NCBI GenBank assembly: GCA_030562195.1
Contig: CM060200.1
Span: forward strand, 8,432,001-8,496,000
From: Nipponacmea schrenckii
Lineage: Eukaryota; Mollusca; Gastropoda; Lottiidae
Direction: 5' to 3'
Length of the DNA stretch: 64,000 nt
In this document: one piece after another, positions 1-10,219 of the stretch
Numbering within the stretch: the first letter of the stretch is position 1
Layout: every line of letters starts with the position of its first letter
Program-made: the position numbers and the translations under genes
The notes under the pieces: generated by a model
Databases searched by the model: none
The model's input: only the letters and a program-made list of their open reading frames with translations
Told to the model about the DNA's origin: nothing

Positions 1-1035
1 TGTTAGTAGATAATATTCGTGCTATTTCTTGTTTATGAGCTGAAGATTATGACGTGAAAAAAATTTGGTAGACTACTATTTTTTTTTTACTCAATGGCTC
101 CCGTGTGTAGCTGTTGGTAGGTAGGAAGTAGATGACAAGTTAATGTTCCCTTGGCGGTATTCAAAGTAGATAATTCTTGAGATCTGGTTGTGCAGAATGA
201 CATGGCGGTGTGAGTTACTCGATCATTTTCATCGTTCTGATGTTGGTTATTCTTATTGATTGGTATTCGTTGGTAGTTGTTGGTTTGGTTTTTTTTCCAT
301 CAAAATATCACGTATCATTCGAAGCAGTTTTAAGTTTCATGCATTCAATACTTCTATTATGACACATAACAATAAATCAATACATGTACTGTGAAATAGT
401 TTCTAAATTAGCTGCAAAGAAAAGTTATATTAAAGAGGTCATAAAGATATGTAAAAAAACGGTCAGTTATTGAACATTCAAATTAAATAACAAAAATGAA
501 AGAATGAAGCAGGATACATGAATATCATACATGCAGGTCGTTGACCAAACCTCTTAGCACAGCTGGGTCGACTAAAATACACGTAATGAGGAAATGTGGC
601 TTACAAATCACTATAAAATCTTTTAGACGCCGATTAAGAAATAGATCCACGTCCCACCATATATTCGACACACGTTTATGGCGTCACGGAAAGACCAATT
701 CTCACTATTTCTCGAAAGTAACAATTCAATTTTATTTTACTTTACCATACATATTAATAATCCGTCACAAGTTAATATCGGAAACTTAAAAACAAATGTA
801 GCCATCCGACCTATTATCTCGTCCTTGCACACTTCCTCTTCCTCGCATCTAATACCATTTCTAAGCTTCTAAATGTGAAGGCTTGGTTGAAATACTAAAC
901 CTTTTTAAAAATAATATCTGGTCATTAACCATAGGTTTCATATGATCAGTCTGATGCTATTTAATCTTGAGATCAGAATTTTGTTTTATCTAATATTATG
1001 ATATTTGATTAAGTAGGCTATTTTTATACTTTCAG
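1..1035. other. Intron or upstream sequence of the GPCR, no exon recognised
   Basis: The sequence upstream of the first visible exon ends in a good acceptor (tttttatactttcag, AG at 1034-1035), so at least its 3' part is intron. Two overlapping ORFs of 82 and 64 codons (541-872) look random in composition. No exon for TM1-TM3 could be found here. Confidence 0.6.
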
Positions 1036-4000
1036 AAAGTATCGGTGTTCGTGTCAGTTTTGACGTTAACAGCCATCTCCTTAGAAAGATGGATGGCCAT
1101 CTGTAGACCGTTGTGGTTCCGGCAAACATCTTTGAGATCACGTCGAATAATGGTCATAATATGGATTTTGTCGTTAGGAGCCGCTATTCCCGATTTAGTG
1201 GTAATGACTACAGTTAGTGTGTATACACCTGCTGGGAATGTAGTGATTTGTCAACCTTGGTGGAATGAGTTACAGGAAAAAATCAGTCTTTTATTTATGT
1301 TCAGTGTATTTTACGTGATACCACTCGTCATTATGACCTTCGCTTACACTAAAGTGGCTTTTTGTTTATGGAGAAGTGCCTCGTCTCAAAACATCGAATC
1401 AGGTACTTAAGATAAAAAGTTTTTACAGACCCTGTCATGTCATACGTAAAAAATTTACACTGTTTTTATTTTCAACAATTCTCTAGCTAATGAATCTTGA
1501 CATAACCCATCTAAGATCCCAATATTAATTAACAATTTTTTTACGGCCTCTTGTTTCGTTTGTATTCTTGGACTTTCTGTGAAATCATCTGAAAACCATT
1601 CACCATTGTCTTCAATGAATTTAGCGGGACTGACATGGAAAGAAACTCTAGTCGCTCAGGCGGGTTAGGAAACTAAACAATATTTTAAGCTAATTATCAA
1701 CTTTTAAGAAGTGGTGTATACAAAGCAGATGTATCTAACAGAAATAATTTATTCATTCAGGACAATCTAGTACAAATCGGACAGATCTTCTTTGAATATA
1801 TCGTTGTATATTTCAGCAGTTGCAAGTATTCCTCGAGCTCAACTTAAGATACGAAAGCAAAAAGCAAAAATGTTGATCGTTGTTGTTCTGATATTCGCTA
1901 TTTGCTATTTACCTGTATATATGTTATTTATTTTAAAGTAAGTCATAGTTTATTTTCGTCGCCTACTCATCAGTGATTTGTTTTCTACTTGAAGTTTATT
2001 GCGTAAATGTCATTCCTAATTGTTCGCTTTTATTAGGGCATATCTTAGAATAAAGAAAAGATAATATTTTTATATTATAGGTGTACAGGAGTCAGAATCT
2101 ATATATCACCTGGTGTCTTTAAGTTGGTTGTTTTATCAGCCCATTGGTTATGTTACTTCAACAGCGCCATCAATCCTGCTATTTATAATTTTATGAGTTG
2201 TAAGTTTTCCATATCTATTGGATAGGTTGTTGATACACGTTGCTAACCCTTTTTATTGCATACAAGATGTAGCTTACGATGCTAACGCTTTATGAACACT
2301 GTAGATCGGTTGTAAGATGAGGACTCACTTGGCAAGGCGGCAATTCTAACAAACTGTAAAGTCGTTAGAAAGAAAACCGTAAATGGGTTTCTATATTTTT
2401 CTATAGCTGTACTTCTAAACTTCTACGATATTTACAATACTTTTATTTACATTCAATTACTAGGTCTTCACTAGATAGAAAGATGTACCAAAAAAACTTC
2501 ATTTACTCTAGATCAGATGTATTCAAACCCTTGCTTAAAGAATGAATGAAATCCCCCTTTATTTATTATTTATTTATCCCAATAGTCTCTATTGTTGAAA
2601 TGTCAATAAACATATACACACACAACACAAAACCCTCCACCATGACAAAAACCCTACACCCTAACAAGGTTCCCAGAGTTGCAAAACAGAGCGGAATTCT
2701 TAAAACTCCCTATCACACAACTCAGTCATAGCCAGTCCACGATATATTACTTTCAACAAGTCCATGAGCGGAGTCAAGAAGCTCCCATACACCTTTCAGA
2801 GATAACCTAGTGTTGTACAACGCCCCGACTGACTGACTAACAAACGCTAAGGAAGGGCTTTTATACACCCCGATCTTGCAAATGCACGTGCCAAAATTCG
2901 GCTCTAATTGGACCAGGATTCATAACAACTATGAATGCGATGCCACGTAACCTTTCATGCACAGTCTAAATAGTAAAGCCCGGATATGTAAATCGACCAA
3001 GTCTAAAAATAGCCAGCAAGGAAATCCCCTGTAAATATCACTGACATGAGTGACGTACTAAAAGCAAATCCGCTACACCTTAATTACTATTGCTGACTGG
3101 ATAGTTGAATGACCCATTGTGTAAAACATTTTCCCCCTTAATCCAAAATCTTCGGCTTGAATACCTCCTTTTATCTTCCCCTTAGTGTGACACCTATTCT
3201 TTCCTACTCTATTACTACATATCCGAAAGTGAACTAATATTCAAAAAAACTCTTCCAATATATCAGAACTAAAGTCTCCGCATTAAATGAAACTAAAATG
3301 CCTTTTAGCTTCAACAATTGATACATATAAAAGCTTTTTCCGAGCGATTCGGCCTATAAATATCAAGCAGTGTCTATTTTCCCTCAAATACAAGTGTTCA
3401 CGTGGGATTAATTAACGAAACTGTCTCCTCCTTTAGACTCAATCATGAACAGTTTTTGGCAGTCGCTATAGTACATTATAAGCATTAAGGCCACATGTTA
3501 TCCTTTTATTATTCAATAGTGTTAATTTTTAAAACGGATAAAACCTACCGCTTTTGTATCGATTACCGGAGGTTAAATTCTCAATTCTCTAAGAATACCT
3601 ATCCCATCCCATACGTGGAAGACTTAATTTCGTCTTTACGTGACAACATAATCTTATACATGTTTGGATTTAAAGATTGGCTTTTGGCATTATGATATGA
3701 AACTGCCCTATTAGTTAAACCCTAATTACTTTTGTTTACTGAATAGTTAAATGACCCATTGTGTGAAAACTTTGTTCCCCCTTAATCCAAAATATTCGAC
3801 TTGAATACCCATTGTTTCTGTTAAGAAATCTATCTGTCTGACCCTTAGTGTGAAACCTTTTCTTGTCTACTCTATAATCGAAAACTTGAACAACCCTTCT
3901 ATACTTATGCTATTTAGGTGTATATATTTATCGTCTATCCTTGTTGAAAAACTGACATCTTAGGACTTATGTAGACCATTACATTATATACAATACAGCA

Positions 4001-5240
4001 ACGTTACAGGAATTTAACAATGTTTGGATTCTCATTTAAAGATTGAAGTGGTTAGGTTGACTCGTAATCTGACAGAAACAAGTGGATTGGTACAATCGCT
4101 GTATTACATTAACAAGAGCACAAAGACGACTGTAATATCGCACTTTTCACCAGTTGCCATAGGCAATGTTGATCTAATATGTTTGATCTTCTAATATAAA
4201 AACATTCTTATGCATGGCTATTTCTAGGTACAGCCAGACAGAATATATGTTTAGACGTCAAATAGAGTACGGAAAGGGTTAATACTTTCATGTCGCATTT
4301 CCCTACCAATAATTTATTCTGGATCATAAGGTTTCCCATCGGTCTGTGTTTTCGTCATTTCAAATATATATTGTTGCTTCCACCAGGTTCATCACCTAAA
4401 TATTAATTCCATTTTGACTTCAGCAGTTGGTCTTACAAATACCAGTTTTCAGGAGAAAATCAATTCACTGAACTGGTAATGCCGAGCCAAATTTGGCAAA
4501 TGGACAATCTTTGGCATTTGCAAACCATCGCAAGTGACCAGTCAAATTTCTAATTTGCAATTAACATTATTTTTGTACAAACTTGATTATTTGTCAGAGT
4601 CAATTAGGTTGATTTGAAAATCGCTTGTTTAATTCTAAACGAAGTTCGGATAATAAAAACTTCGCCCCAGGTTCGTTATCAGTTATCTTTCAGCGAAGAC
4701 AATAATATTAATCTCTTTAACCCAAGTTAACTACTAAGATTTCATTGGAATTTACCTTAAGGTGGTAGTCAGGATCATTACAAATCAAACTATACATTAT
4801 TTCAAGAGTATTATTGAAGGAGATTTAATTAATATTGATCTATCATGCTTACCTTTCCAGGACACATCATGCCAATCTGCTAATTTGTTTGTCGTTTAGG
4901 CAAAACTTTCTGAGTTCACATATCTAATAATGTTTTTTTGATATATTAATGACACGTAAAAAATGCAATGACTGGTGTAGTGATAATCTTCAACCAACAA
5001 GCTACAGTCTGAAGATTGAATCTAAGTTTAACGATGATGGGTACTAAAGTTGTCTTACTGGTTTGAAACACTAAATGAACGAAGAAATATGTTTACTATT
5101 ATATTCTAGGCACATTTCGAAGAGAGTTCCGCCAGGCTTGCAGAGCTTGTTGTGTTAAAGAAAGACAGAACAGATTTTCTGAAGGTAAACTGTATTTAAC
5201 TTTGTATAAAGTTCTGTTAAAAGAACATAGTTGGCGTTGA
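1036..5240 (+). CDS. Orexin/allatotropin-type neuropeptide receptor (class A GPCR), 3' part, four exons
   Basis: Exons are 1036-1402, 1817-1937, 2081-2199 and 5110-5240, all with AG acceptors and GT donors. Joined they stay in frame (738 nt, 245 codons plus TGA at 5238-5240). The first exon opens at the end of TM3 with VSVFVSVLTL and the ERW variant of the DRY motif (ERWMAICRPL), followed by TM4, ECL2 with a cysteine (VVICQPWW) and TM5. Exon 2 carries the basic end of ICL3 and TM6 (FAICYLPVYM). Exon 3 carries TM7 with the NPxxY motif (NSAINPAIYNF). Exon 4 is the helix-8/tail region, starting CTFRREFRQACRACC, with candidate palmitoylation cysteines. The (D/E)RW motif, the QTVSVSVSVLTL-like TM3 and the ..CYLP TM6 are typical of orexin and allatotropin receptors, which couple neuropeptide binding at the plasma membrane to G proteins. 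TM1-3 lie upstream of the window. A GT donor at 5185 could give an alternative tail. Family call is firm, exact ligand is not. Confidence 0.85.
2518..3077 (-). mobile_element. LTR-like sequence (probable solo or residual LTR) in the GPCR last intron
   Basis: Read on the minus strand this begins TGTAGCGGATTTGC and ends near GAATACA, so it has TG...CA-type ends. It contains a TATAAAAG box (2858-2865) followed by a repeated GTCAGTCAGTC stretch, and AATAAA-rich sequence near its 3' end (about 2558-2575). This is the promoter-then-polyadenylation-signal order expected of a retroelement LTR. No matching 4-6 bp target duplication was seen at the chosen ends, and no primer-binding site follows it, so the boundaries and the solo status are uncertain. 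Confidence 0.42.
3081..3211 (+). repeat. Direct repeat, copy 1, flanking the RT fragment
   Basis: About 130 bp sharing the blocks taattact, tagttgaatgacccattgtg, ccccttaatccaaaat and cttgaatacc, and ending near the shared tactctat, with a second copy at 3723-3873. The two copies bracket the reverse-transcriptase fragment. They may be remnants of terminal repeats of a decayed element, or an older tandem duplication. Confidence 0.7.
3510..3695 (+). pseudogene. Degraded Ty3/gypsy-type reverse transcriptase fragment
   Basis: The frame reads KTDKTYRFCIDYRRLNSQFS followed by TYPIPYVEDLISSLR. This matches the N-terminal RT signature of Ty3/gypsy pol proteins (DGTYRFCVDYRRLN...TYPLP...). Only about 55-60 residues survive. 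The region then degenerates (it retains FGFKDW where a DL(K)SGY-like motif is expected) and runs into a stop at 3693-3695. No protease, RNase H or integrase is visible nearby. It is a fossil inside the GPCR intron, on the same strand as the host gene and flanked by direct repeats. Confidence 0.8.
3723..3873 (+). repeat. Direct repeat, copy 2, flanking the RT fragment
   Basis: Partner of the copy at 3081-3211. It shares atgacccattgtgtgaaaa-like, ccccttaatccaaaat, cttagtgtga and ctactctat blocks, with an extra internal segment of about 20 bp. Confidence 0.7.
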
Positions 5241-7352
5241 TGCATTTTCTCAAAACTAAAAGATAAAAGACTGGGTTGGCCAACTTTAGGTGTCCCTTTA
5301 GCATAGTCCATATTGCTATCACTGATTGTTTGTTATCTATTACTAATAATATAAAGGGAAGTACAGGAGACAGAGGCGAATTAACTGTCTAACAGGAAGA
5401 GAAAGTCACAAAGGGAACGTTCACTAAAATCCACAAAGTAATAGTCAGAAAGGCAAGGACAGTAACCTGATGTCGCCAAAGGGAAAAAGTAATAATAAAG
5501 TACACCATTTTTGCTGCTTATTTTTACAAGCTTGGTGCATGACTTACTCGACATTAAGGATACTAGGGCAAACTTATTGACAGTAGGACATGTACTAGAA
5601 GTACACGAGATGAATAATACATTATATGAAAAAAACAAGGGTTGAAGCTTTTGTTGTTGGTAGATGGAAGGTGATGATGGTGTAAATTATGGATGTGTAT
5701 TTGTAGCTTAAGAACCTACTGAAGCGTAAACATGAAACACGTATTTTGTTTTTCAAATCAGACTAGGGAAATCGATAAACCGACTTAGTTACTCGAAAAG
5801 CTGACTAAGGAACTCGAAAAGTACTCATTGAGTAAGGGTGAGATCGTCAAGTGAATCGTCAAGATTGAAATGATTAGAAACGAGGAAATCTATGCTTTTG
5901 TGACTGACGTTAGCCGTTAGTTTGATTCACGGGCGAATGAGGTCTTTGCTAACATCGCGATTGTTGAGTCCTACATGCATAATGACAGTAGCTAGTTTGT
6001 GATCATGGCCGTTAGATTAAAGGATAGACTGATAGTATATGATTCAATGCTTGATGTTGTAGCAAAAAACAAATTTTAAAAGGGTATAGGTATCTGAATA
6101 CTGTCAAAGTTTTATGGATAATTTCCCATAATTCTTGTTGATTTTTAACGTCAACTAGTCATCTGGCTAAATAGTTTTAAAGCACCGGTTGCATGGACAT
6201 TTCCGTTCGCCTACTACTGTCTACAATATATAAATTGACTTAGATTTTCCATTGGTTTATATCGATGATAAATTGCTCATAAGAACCAAGACGTTGCAGA
6301 ATGTGTTCGTGAAAGAGATTTAACGAATAATTATGACCTTGGCTGACATGACATGTAGGCATGTTTGATGAAACGTTGGTACCTGATATGAACATCAAAA
6401 AATAGATAAAGACGTATGATAGTTTATTTTCTGGCCTAAAAGCCTTTGTTTGATGCAAATACTTAAAACAATAACTAGGGCGTATGTTATAGTGTCTGGA
6501 CTAGGCTATTTTGTCTTTGTTAAATGTTGCATTAGTCTTGTTTTCAATTTAATTTCGTATATTTGAACGCTTGATTTACGATCATTTTCTAAATGTTGAG
6601 CCATTACGAACTGAAACTAATACATTGACTACAACATGAGCTGCATGTACAAGCTTTCCATGATACAAGAAAGATGGTTACCGAGGTATTGAACGTATTT
6701 ACTATTTACATTCTTGTTTGCTAAATTTATCCGTTCCTTGTTCATTTTAGGTGGAATTGCTGGGCACACTGAAAGGTTAGTTGATGTCATAGTACTTAAA
6801 GAACTCAAGAATGTCTATATCTTAATATCGCCTAGTCTGTAAGAAATTAGTTTAAACACAGTCAAACATAGGTACCTTGTCTTACTATAATATATTCTTA
6901 CAGTAGTATAGAGTATTAGTTTAGTTTCTTAACTTCAAATTTCATTCAACATTTTTCAATTTAATTTCACTTTTTCTAAATTCTATTCCGGTATAAACGT
7001 AAAGCACGTTGATCTAGTCTTTCTTGATATCATGCAATGTTCTTTTGATACCAATCGACGTGTTATTAATTTACTTTCTTTAGTAGAAGAAGTGGATCGT
7101 ACATATTTCTTTTTAATTGTACTTCTGTTATCAGTGACGGAGAACAATGTAAATTGTATTCCTGTTATCACTTATGTAAATCTAACAAATAGTTCTTATG
7201 TTATCAATCAATAAAGTAATCAGTCAAAGATTGTATTTCTGCTTGAAATCGATATATATAAATTACACATTTAAAAATCACCGGAGTGTGAATAGTTCGT
7301 TAATGAACTTCAAACCTTGGGTAGCCTGTTAATTTATTTTCCGTCCAAAAAT
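5241..7352. other. Intergenic / possible 3' region downstream of the GPCR
   Basis: Apart from the decayed fragment at 5732-6078 no coding sequence was recognised. A 25-bp segment at 6751-6775 sits between a strong acceptor-like tract and a donor-like gttag (see findings). Short ORFs on both strands (5381-5638, 6240-6458, 6983-7214) have no recognisable content. Confidence 0.5.
5732..6078 (+). pseudogene. Possible decayed protein-coding fragment, unrecognised
   Basis: One frame starting at an ATG (5732) and ending at TAA (6076-6078) reads as protein-like sequence rich in E, K, D and V. It contains LLEKLTKELEKY followed further on by segments such as AFVTDVSR and FVIMAVRLKDRLIVYDSML. It is broken by four in-frame stops, three of them TAG. 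Local GC content is higher than in the flanks. It could be the remnant of a retroelement or a gene. No family was recognised, and an AT-rich random frame could also look like this. Confidence 0.3.
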
Positions 7353-7863
7353 TTAAGGGGATACTGCGTCTCAGAATGAACATAAAATTTCAGTTCTCAA
7401 GAATGGTCAATATAATTATATATTCATCAGTGAACTTACCTGGTGCCATAAAGTAATAGAATCTCTAAGATCTGGAAAACTCACAAAACTAGTAACGCGT
7501 AATGAATTTAATGCAAAGTTTAAAATTTTATGTTCTTTCTAAGACGCAGAATACCTTTAAAAATGATCATAGGTCTTAGAATGGACCAATAAGAGCTCTA
7601 TTCATCAGTATACATACCTGCTGCCATAGATAACATAAAATAATTTAAAAAAAACAAAAAAACTAAATAATTATCCATAAAAATGAATTTGATAATATAT
7701 ATATATGAAAAAAAAACCGCCTAATAAATTGATTAAGCGTTTTTCAAAAATGACATTGTTTTGTGTGTTTTCGAGATTGTAAGGGTTTCTGATGAATATA
7801 TACTCATATTGACCATTGAGAACTAAAATTTTATGTTCATGCTAAGACGCTGTATCCCTTTAA
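7353..7863. mobile_element. MITE-like TIR element(s), TTAA-ended (family A)
   Basis: The left end reads TTAAGGGGATACTGCGTC and the right end, reverse-complemented, TTAAAGGGATACAGCGTC. The similarity continues inward through the motifs agaatgaacataaaattt, ttctcaagaatggtcaatat and attcatcagtgaacttacc. An internal right end (about 7515-7562) and a new left end (about 7568-7640) suggest two tandem or nested copies. No transposase ORF is present. The same family recurs at 16902, 18403 and 20170. Confidence 0.75.
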
Positions 7864-8319
7864 CAAATGTATAATTGCTACTTTCAGTACAAAGAGAAGT
7901 AAATTTAATGGTTCACCACCAAATTAACAGTTTCGTGGACATTTTAATCATGCTTCAAACAGCTAAATAAACCTCATTTTGAATTTTTTTAAATTATATT
8001 CTTGAATTAATGTGCTTTATTAAATTAGTGATTTTGAATAAACTATTTCTCTACCATTTTGTTGTCTTTATAAGAACGTTTAGAATAGCCCTTTTTCTCG
8101 TATGCCCATCGCGGTCAGTAACTGTGCGAGAATTTGCACGTGTTTTTTTTAATTACATACTTTTATGAAATTCGACAAATTCTTTTAAAGATGTGATAGA
8201 ACATGACAAACAAAGACAAAAAAATGATCTAAACGGATCCGGAAGCAACACTTAAGCCGTCATCTTGGTTAAGCAACTTTTCTTTAAATAAATATAATTC
8301 ACAAAGTCATCATCCGATA

Positions 8320-8400
8320 TGCTTAATTTTGATCTCTATGGAGTCTTTAGTCGATTGCTAACAAAATTCTAAGGTTGGGTAATTGAATTTCGACCAGGAT
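8320..8400 (+). repeat. Dispersed repeat (family B), copy 1
   Basis: It carries the pattern ttttgat..ctatg..aatct..atcgattgctaac followed by gaatttcga. The pattern returns at about 10874-10950, 12713-12798 and 13379-13445, which marks a diverged interspersed family. Confidence 0.5.
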
Positions 8401-9619
8401 TCGTGTTTTATTTCCAGTTAAATATTTCAGAAATGGTCAAAACTTCCATAGCCCATACCTCATGAATACCGGTACCTCGTTTTGTTTTCGATATAGATAG
8501 TACGGTACTTATTATTTATGATAAAGAAATCTCGTTATATATTTCGTCGTAAGTGTATATCTTATAATGTCTCATTTATGTTTACGAATCAATGTGTCTC
8601 AATTCGAATTGCAAATAAGTCCTGCTAGTTTTCTCCATATTTAAAAGTTTATACGTCAATCCAACGACAAGGGAGATAACTTAATATTAAAACTTATGAA
8701 GTAATTAGGAAAATTAATTAATTAAGTGTTGTCAATGTTAACAAAATGCACTTGTTTGATATTCTAAATTGATTCGTTGGCCTTTTTGTAATTTATATGT
8801 AATTTATTAAGTGACCAGTCGTTTATTTTTATCAAAAATAAAGTAGTCTAACGATTGTTGTAAAGTAACATATTACTTGGTAGCTATAAACTATGTATCT
8901 GTTCTACTTTAGAACAGGCATAGTAGTAAGTCTTTAATCATGGTTAATCTATCTGTCGTGTAATGAAAATGAAATCTGCATCAATACCGTTCACGGTTCT
9001 AGTATTTTTTTTAAAAATGTACAGAAATCTAGAGTTAATCTTAGAATGATTTCTATTATCAAATAAAACAAAACCGGAAGTTGAGGGTTTTTTGCTTTTG
9101 CAAGATTATTTTCATTTCGATCTCGACCAAATTTTCAGATTTGAAAACTTCAATGTATGTGACAGCTAACAACTATATGCAATTCGGCTAAATCTTTTAC
9201 CCACGATTTGCAATTCAATATTCAAGGGTCATCGGCAAAAATTTCAGACCGTGATTTCTCGTTTAATATGAATGGTAAAATTTTGAAACTTTACCAGTTG
9301 ATAGGCGAAATGATTATGATTTTTGAAAAAAAATTCGACTTCCAGTTTAGCCTCAAATGACTTAATTACGTAACTTCTGGTCTATAACAGCTAGGTGAAA
9401 AGTGAAAACTGTTTTATAAATAACTTGTCAATAGTAATCGATTTGACCTAAATAATTTAGTCAAAGTCGAAATTCAGACTCTATTGATAGACCGATTTCG
9501 ATGAAGTTTAGCACATAGATACATTGGATCTTTATCTACCTTTTCTTGGAGACCGATTTTTGAATTCCTTATTTTTTTGGCATTTTTCAAATTTCGATTT
9601 TTTCAAAATTAAGTCACTT

Positions 9620-9900
9620 TAACGGCTACGGAAGGTGTGACCCACTTAATCTATGACCTTGAAATTAAGTCAAATAATATTCAATATATTGTCTACGAGT
9701 AGGTATTGTTTAATTTGGCTTACTTAAAAAAAATTCAAGGAGATAAGTGTACTTAAATATAGTAAAAATTGATAATTTGCATATTTTCGCCATCTTTGAC
9801 CGTTATGGAAGATGTGACCTAATTATTTTATGACTTTGATAACTAGGTCAAATGATATTCAATATATTGTCTAGATGTAGGTCATTGTAAAATTAGCCTA
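9620..9900 (+). repeat. Two-copy direct repeat, about 180-bp period
   Basis: The block at about 9620-9720 (aaggtgtgacc, aggtcaaat-like, atattcaatatattgtcta, gtaggt) returns at about 9800-9900 with the same order of motifs. Both contain the shared atattcaatatattgtcta. Confidence 0.7.
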
Positions 9901-9924
9901 CATAATATTTTTAAGGGGCCCAAA

Positions 9925-10194
9925 GTATAGATAGATTACACTGTTAATGTAAATTAGGTTAGGTCTAGTTTAATATGGAGTTGTACAATCGTCTTAGCTT
10001 GTCTCTCCTTATTTAGTATAGATAGTATGCACTGTTAATCTAATCAATATATGTCTAGTTTAATATGGAGTTGTACAATCGTCTTAGCTTGTCTCTTCTT
10101 ATTTTGTATAGATAGATTACACTGTTAAGGTAAATTAGGTTAGGTCTAGTTTAATATGGAGTTGTACAATCGTCGTAGATTGTCTCTCCTTATT
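9925..10194 (+). repeat. Three-copy tandem repeat, about 90-bp unit
   Basis: Units start at 9925, 10016 and 10106 (91, 90 and 89 bp). Each runs gtatagatag ... ggtctagtttaatatggagt ... tgtacaatcgtc ... gtctctccttatt. The copies are about 90% identical by eye. Confidence 0.9.
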
Positions 10195-10219
10195 GCAGTG
10201 CGTTCTTCGAACGCACTGC
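10195..10219. repeat. Perfect inverted repeat / hairpin, 11-bp arms
   Basis: GCAGTGCGTTC, a 3-nt loop, then GAACGCACTGC: a perfect 11-bp stem, GC-richer than its surroundings. It directly abuts the end of the 90-bp tandem array, so it may be a terminal hairpin of that repeat family. Confidence 0.85.

Noticed and set aside
541..872. Two overlapping + strand ORFs (82 and 64 codons)
   Set aside because: No domain-like composition, no splice context linking them to the GPCR, and length expected by chance.
5099..5311. Minus-strand 70-codon ORF
   Set aside because: It is the antisense shadow of the last GPCR exon, whose + strand frame continues NFMS into the helix-8 tail.
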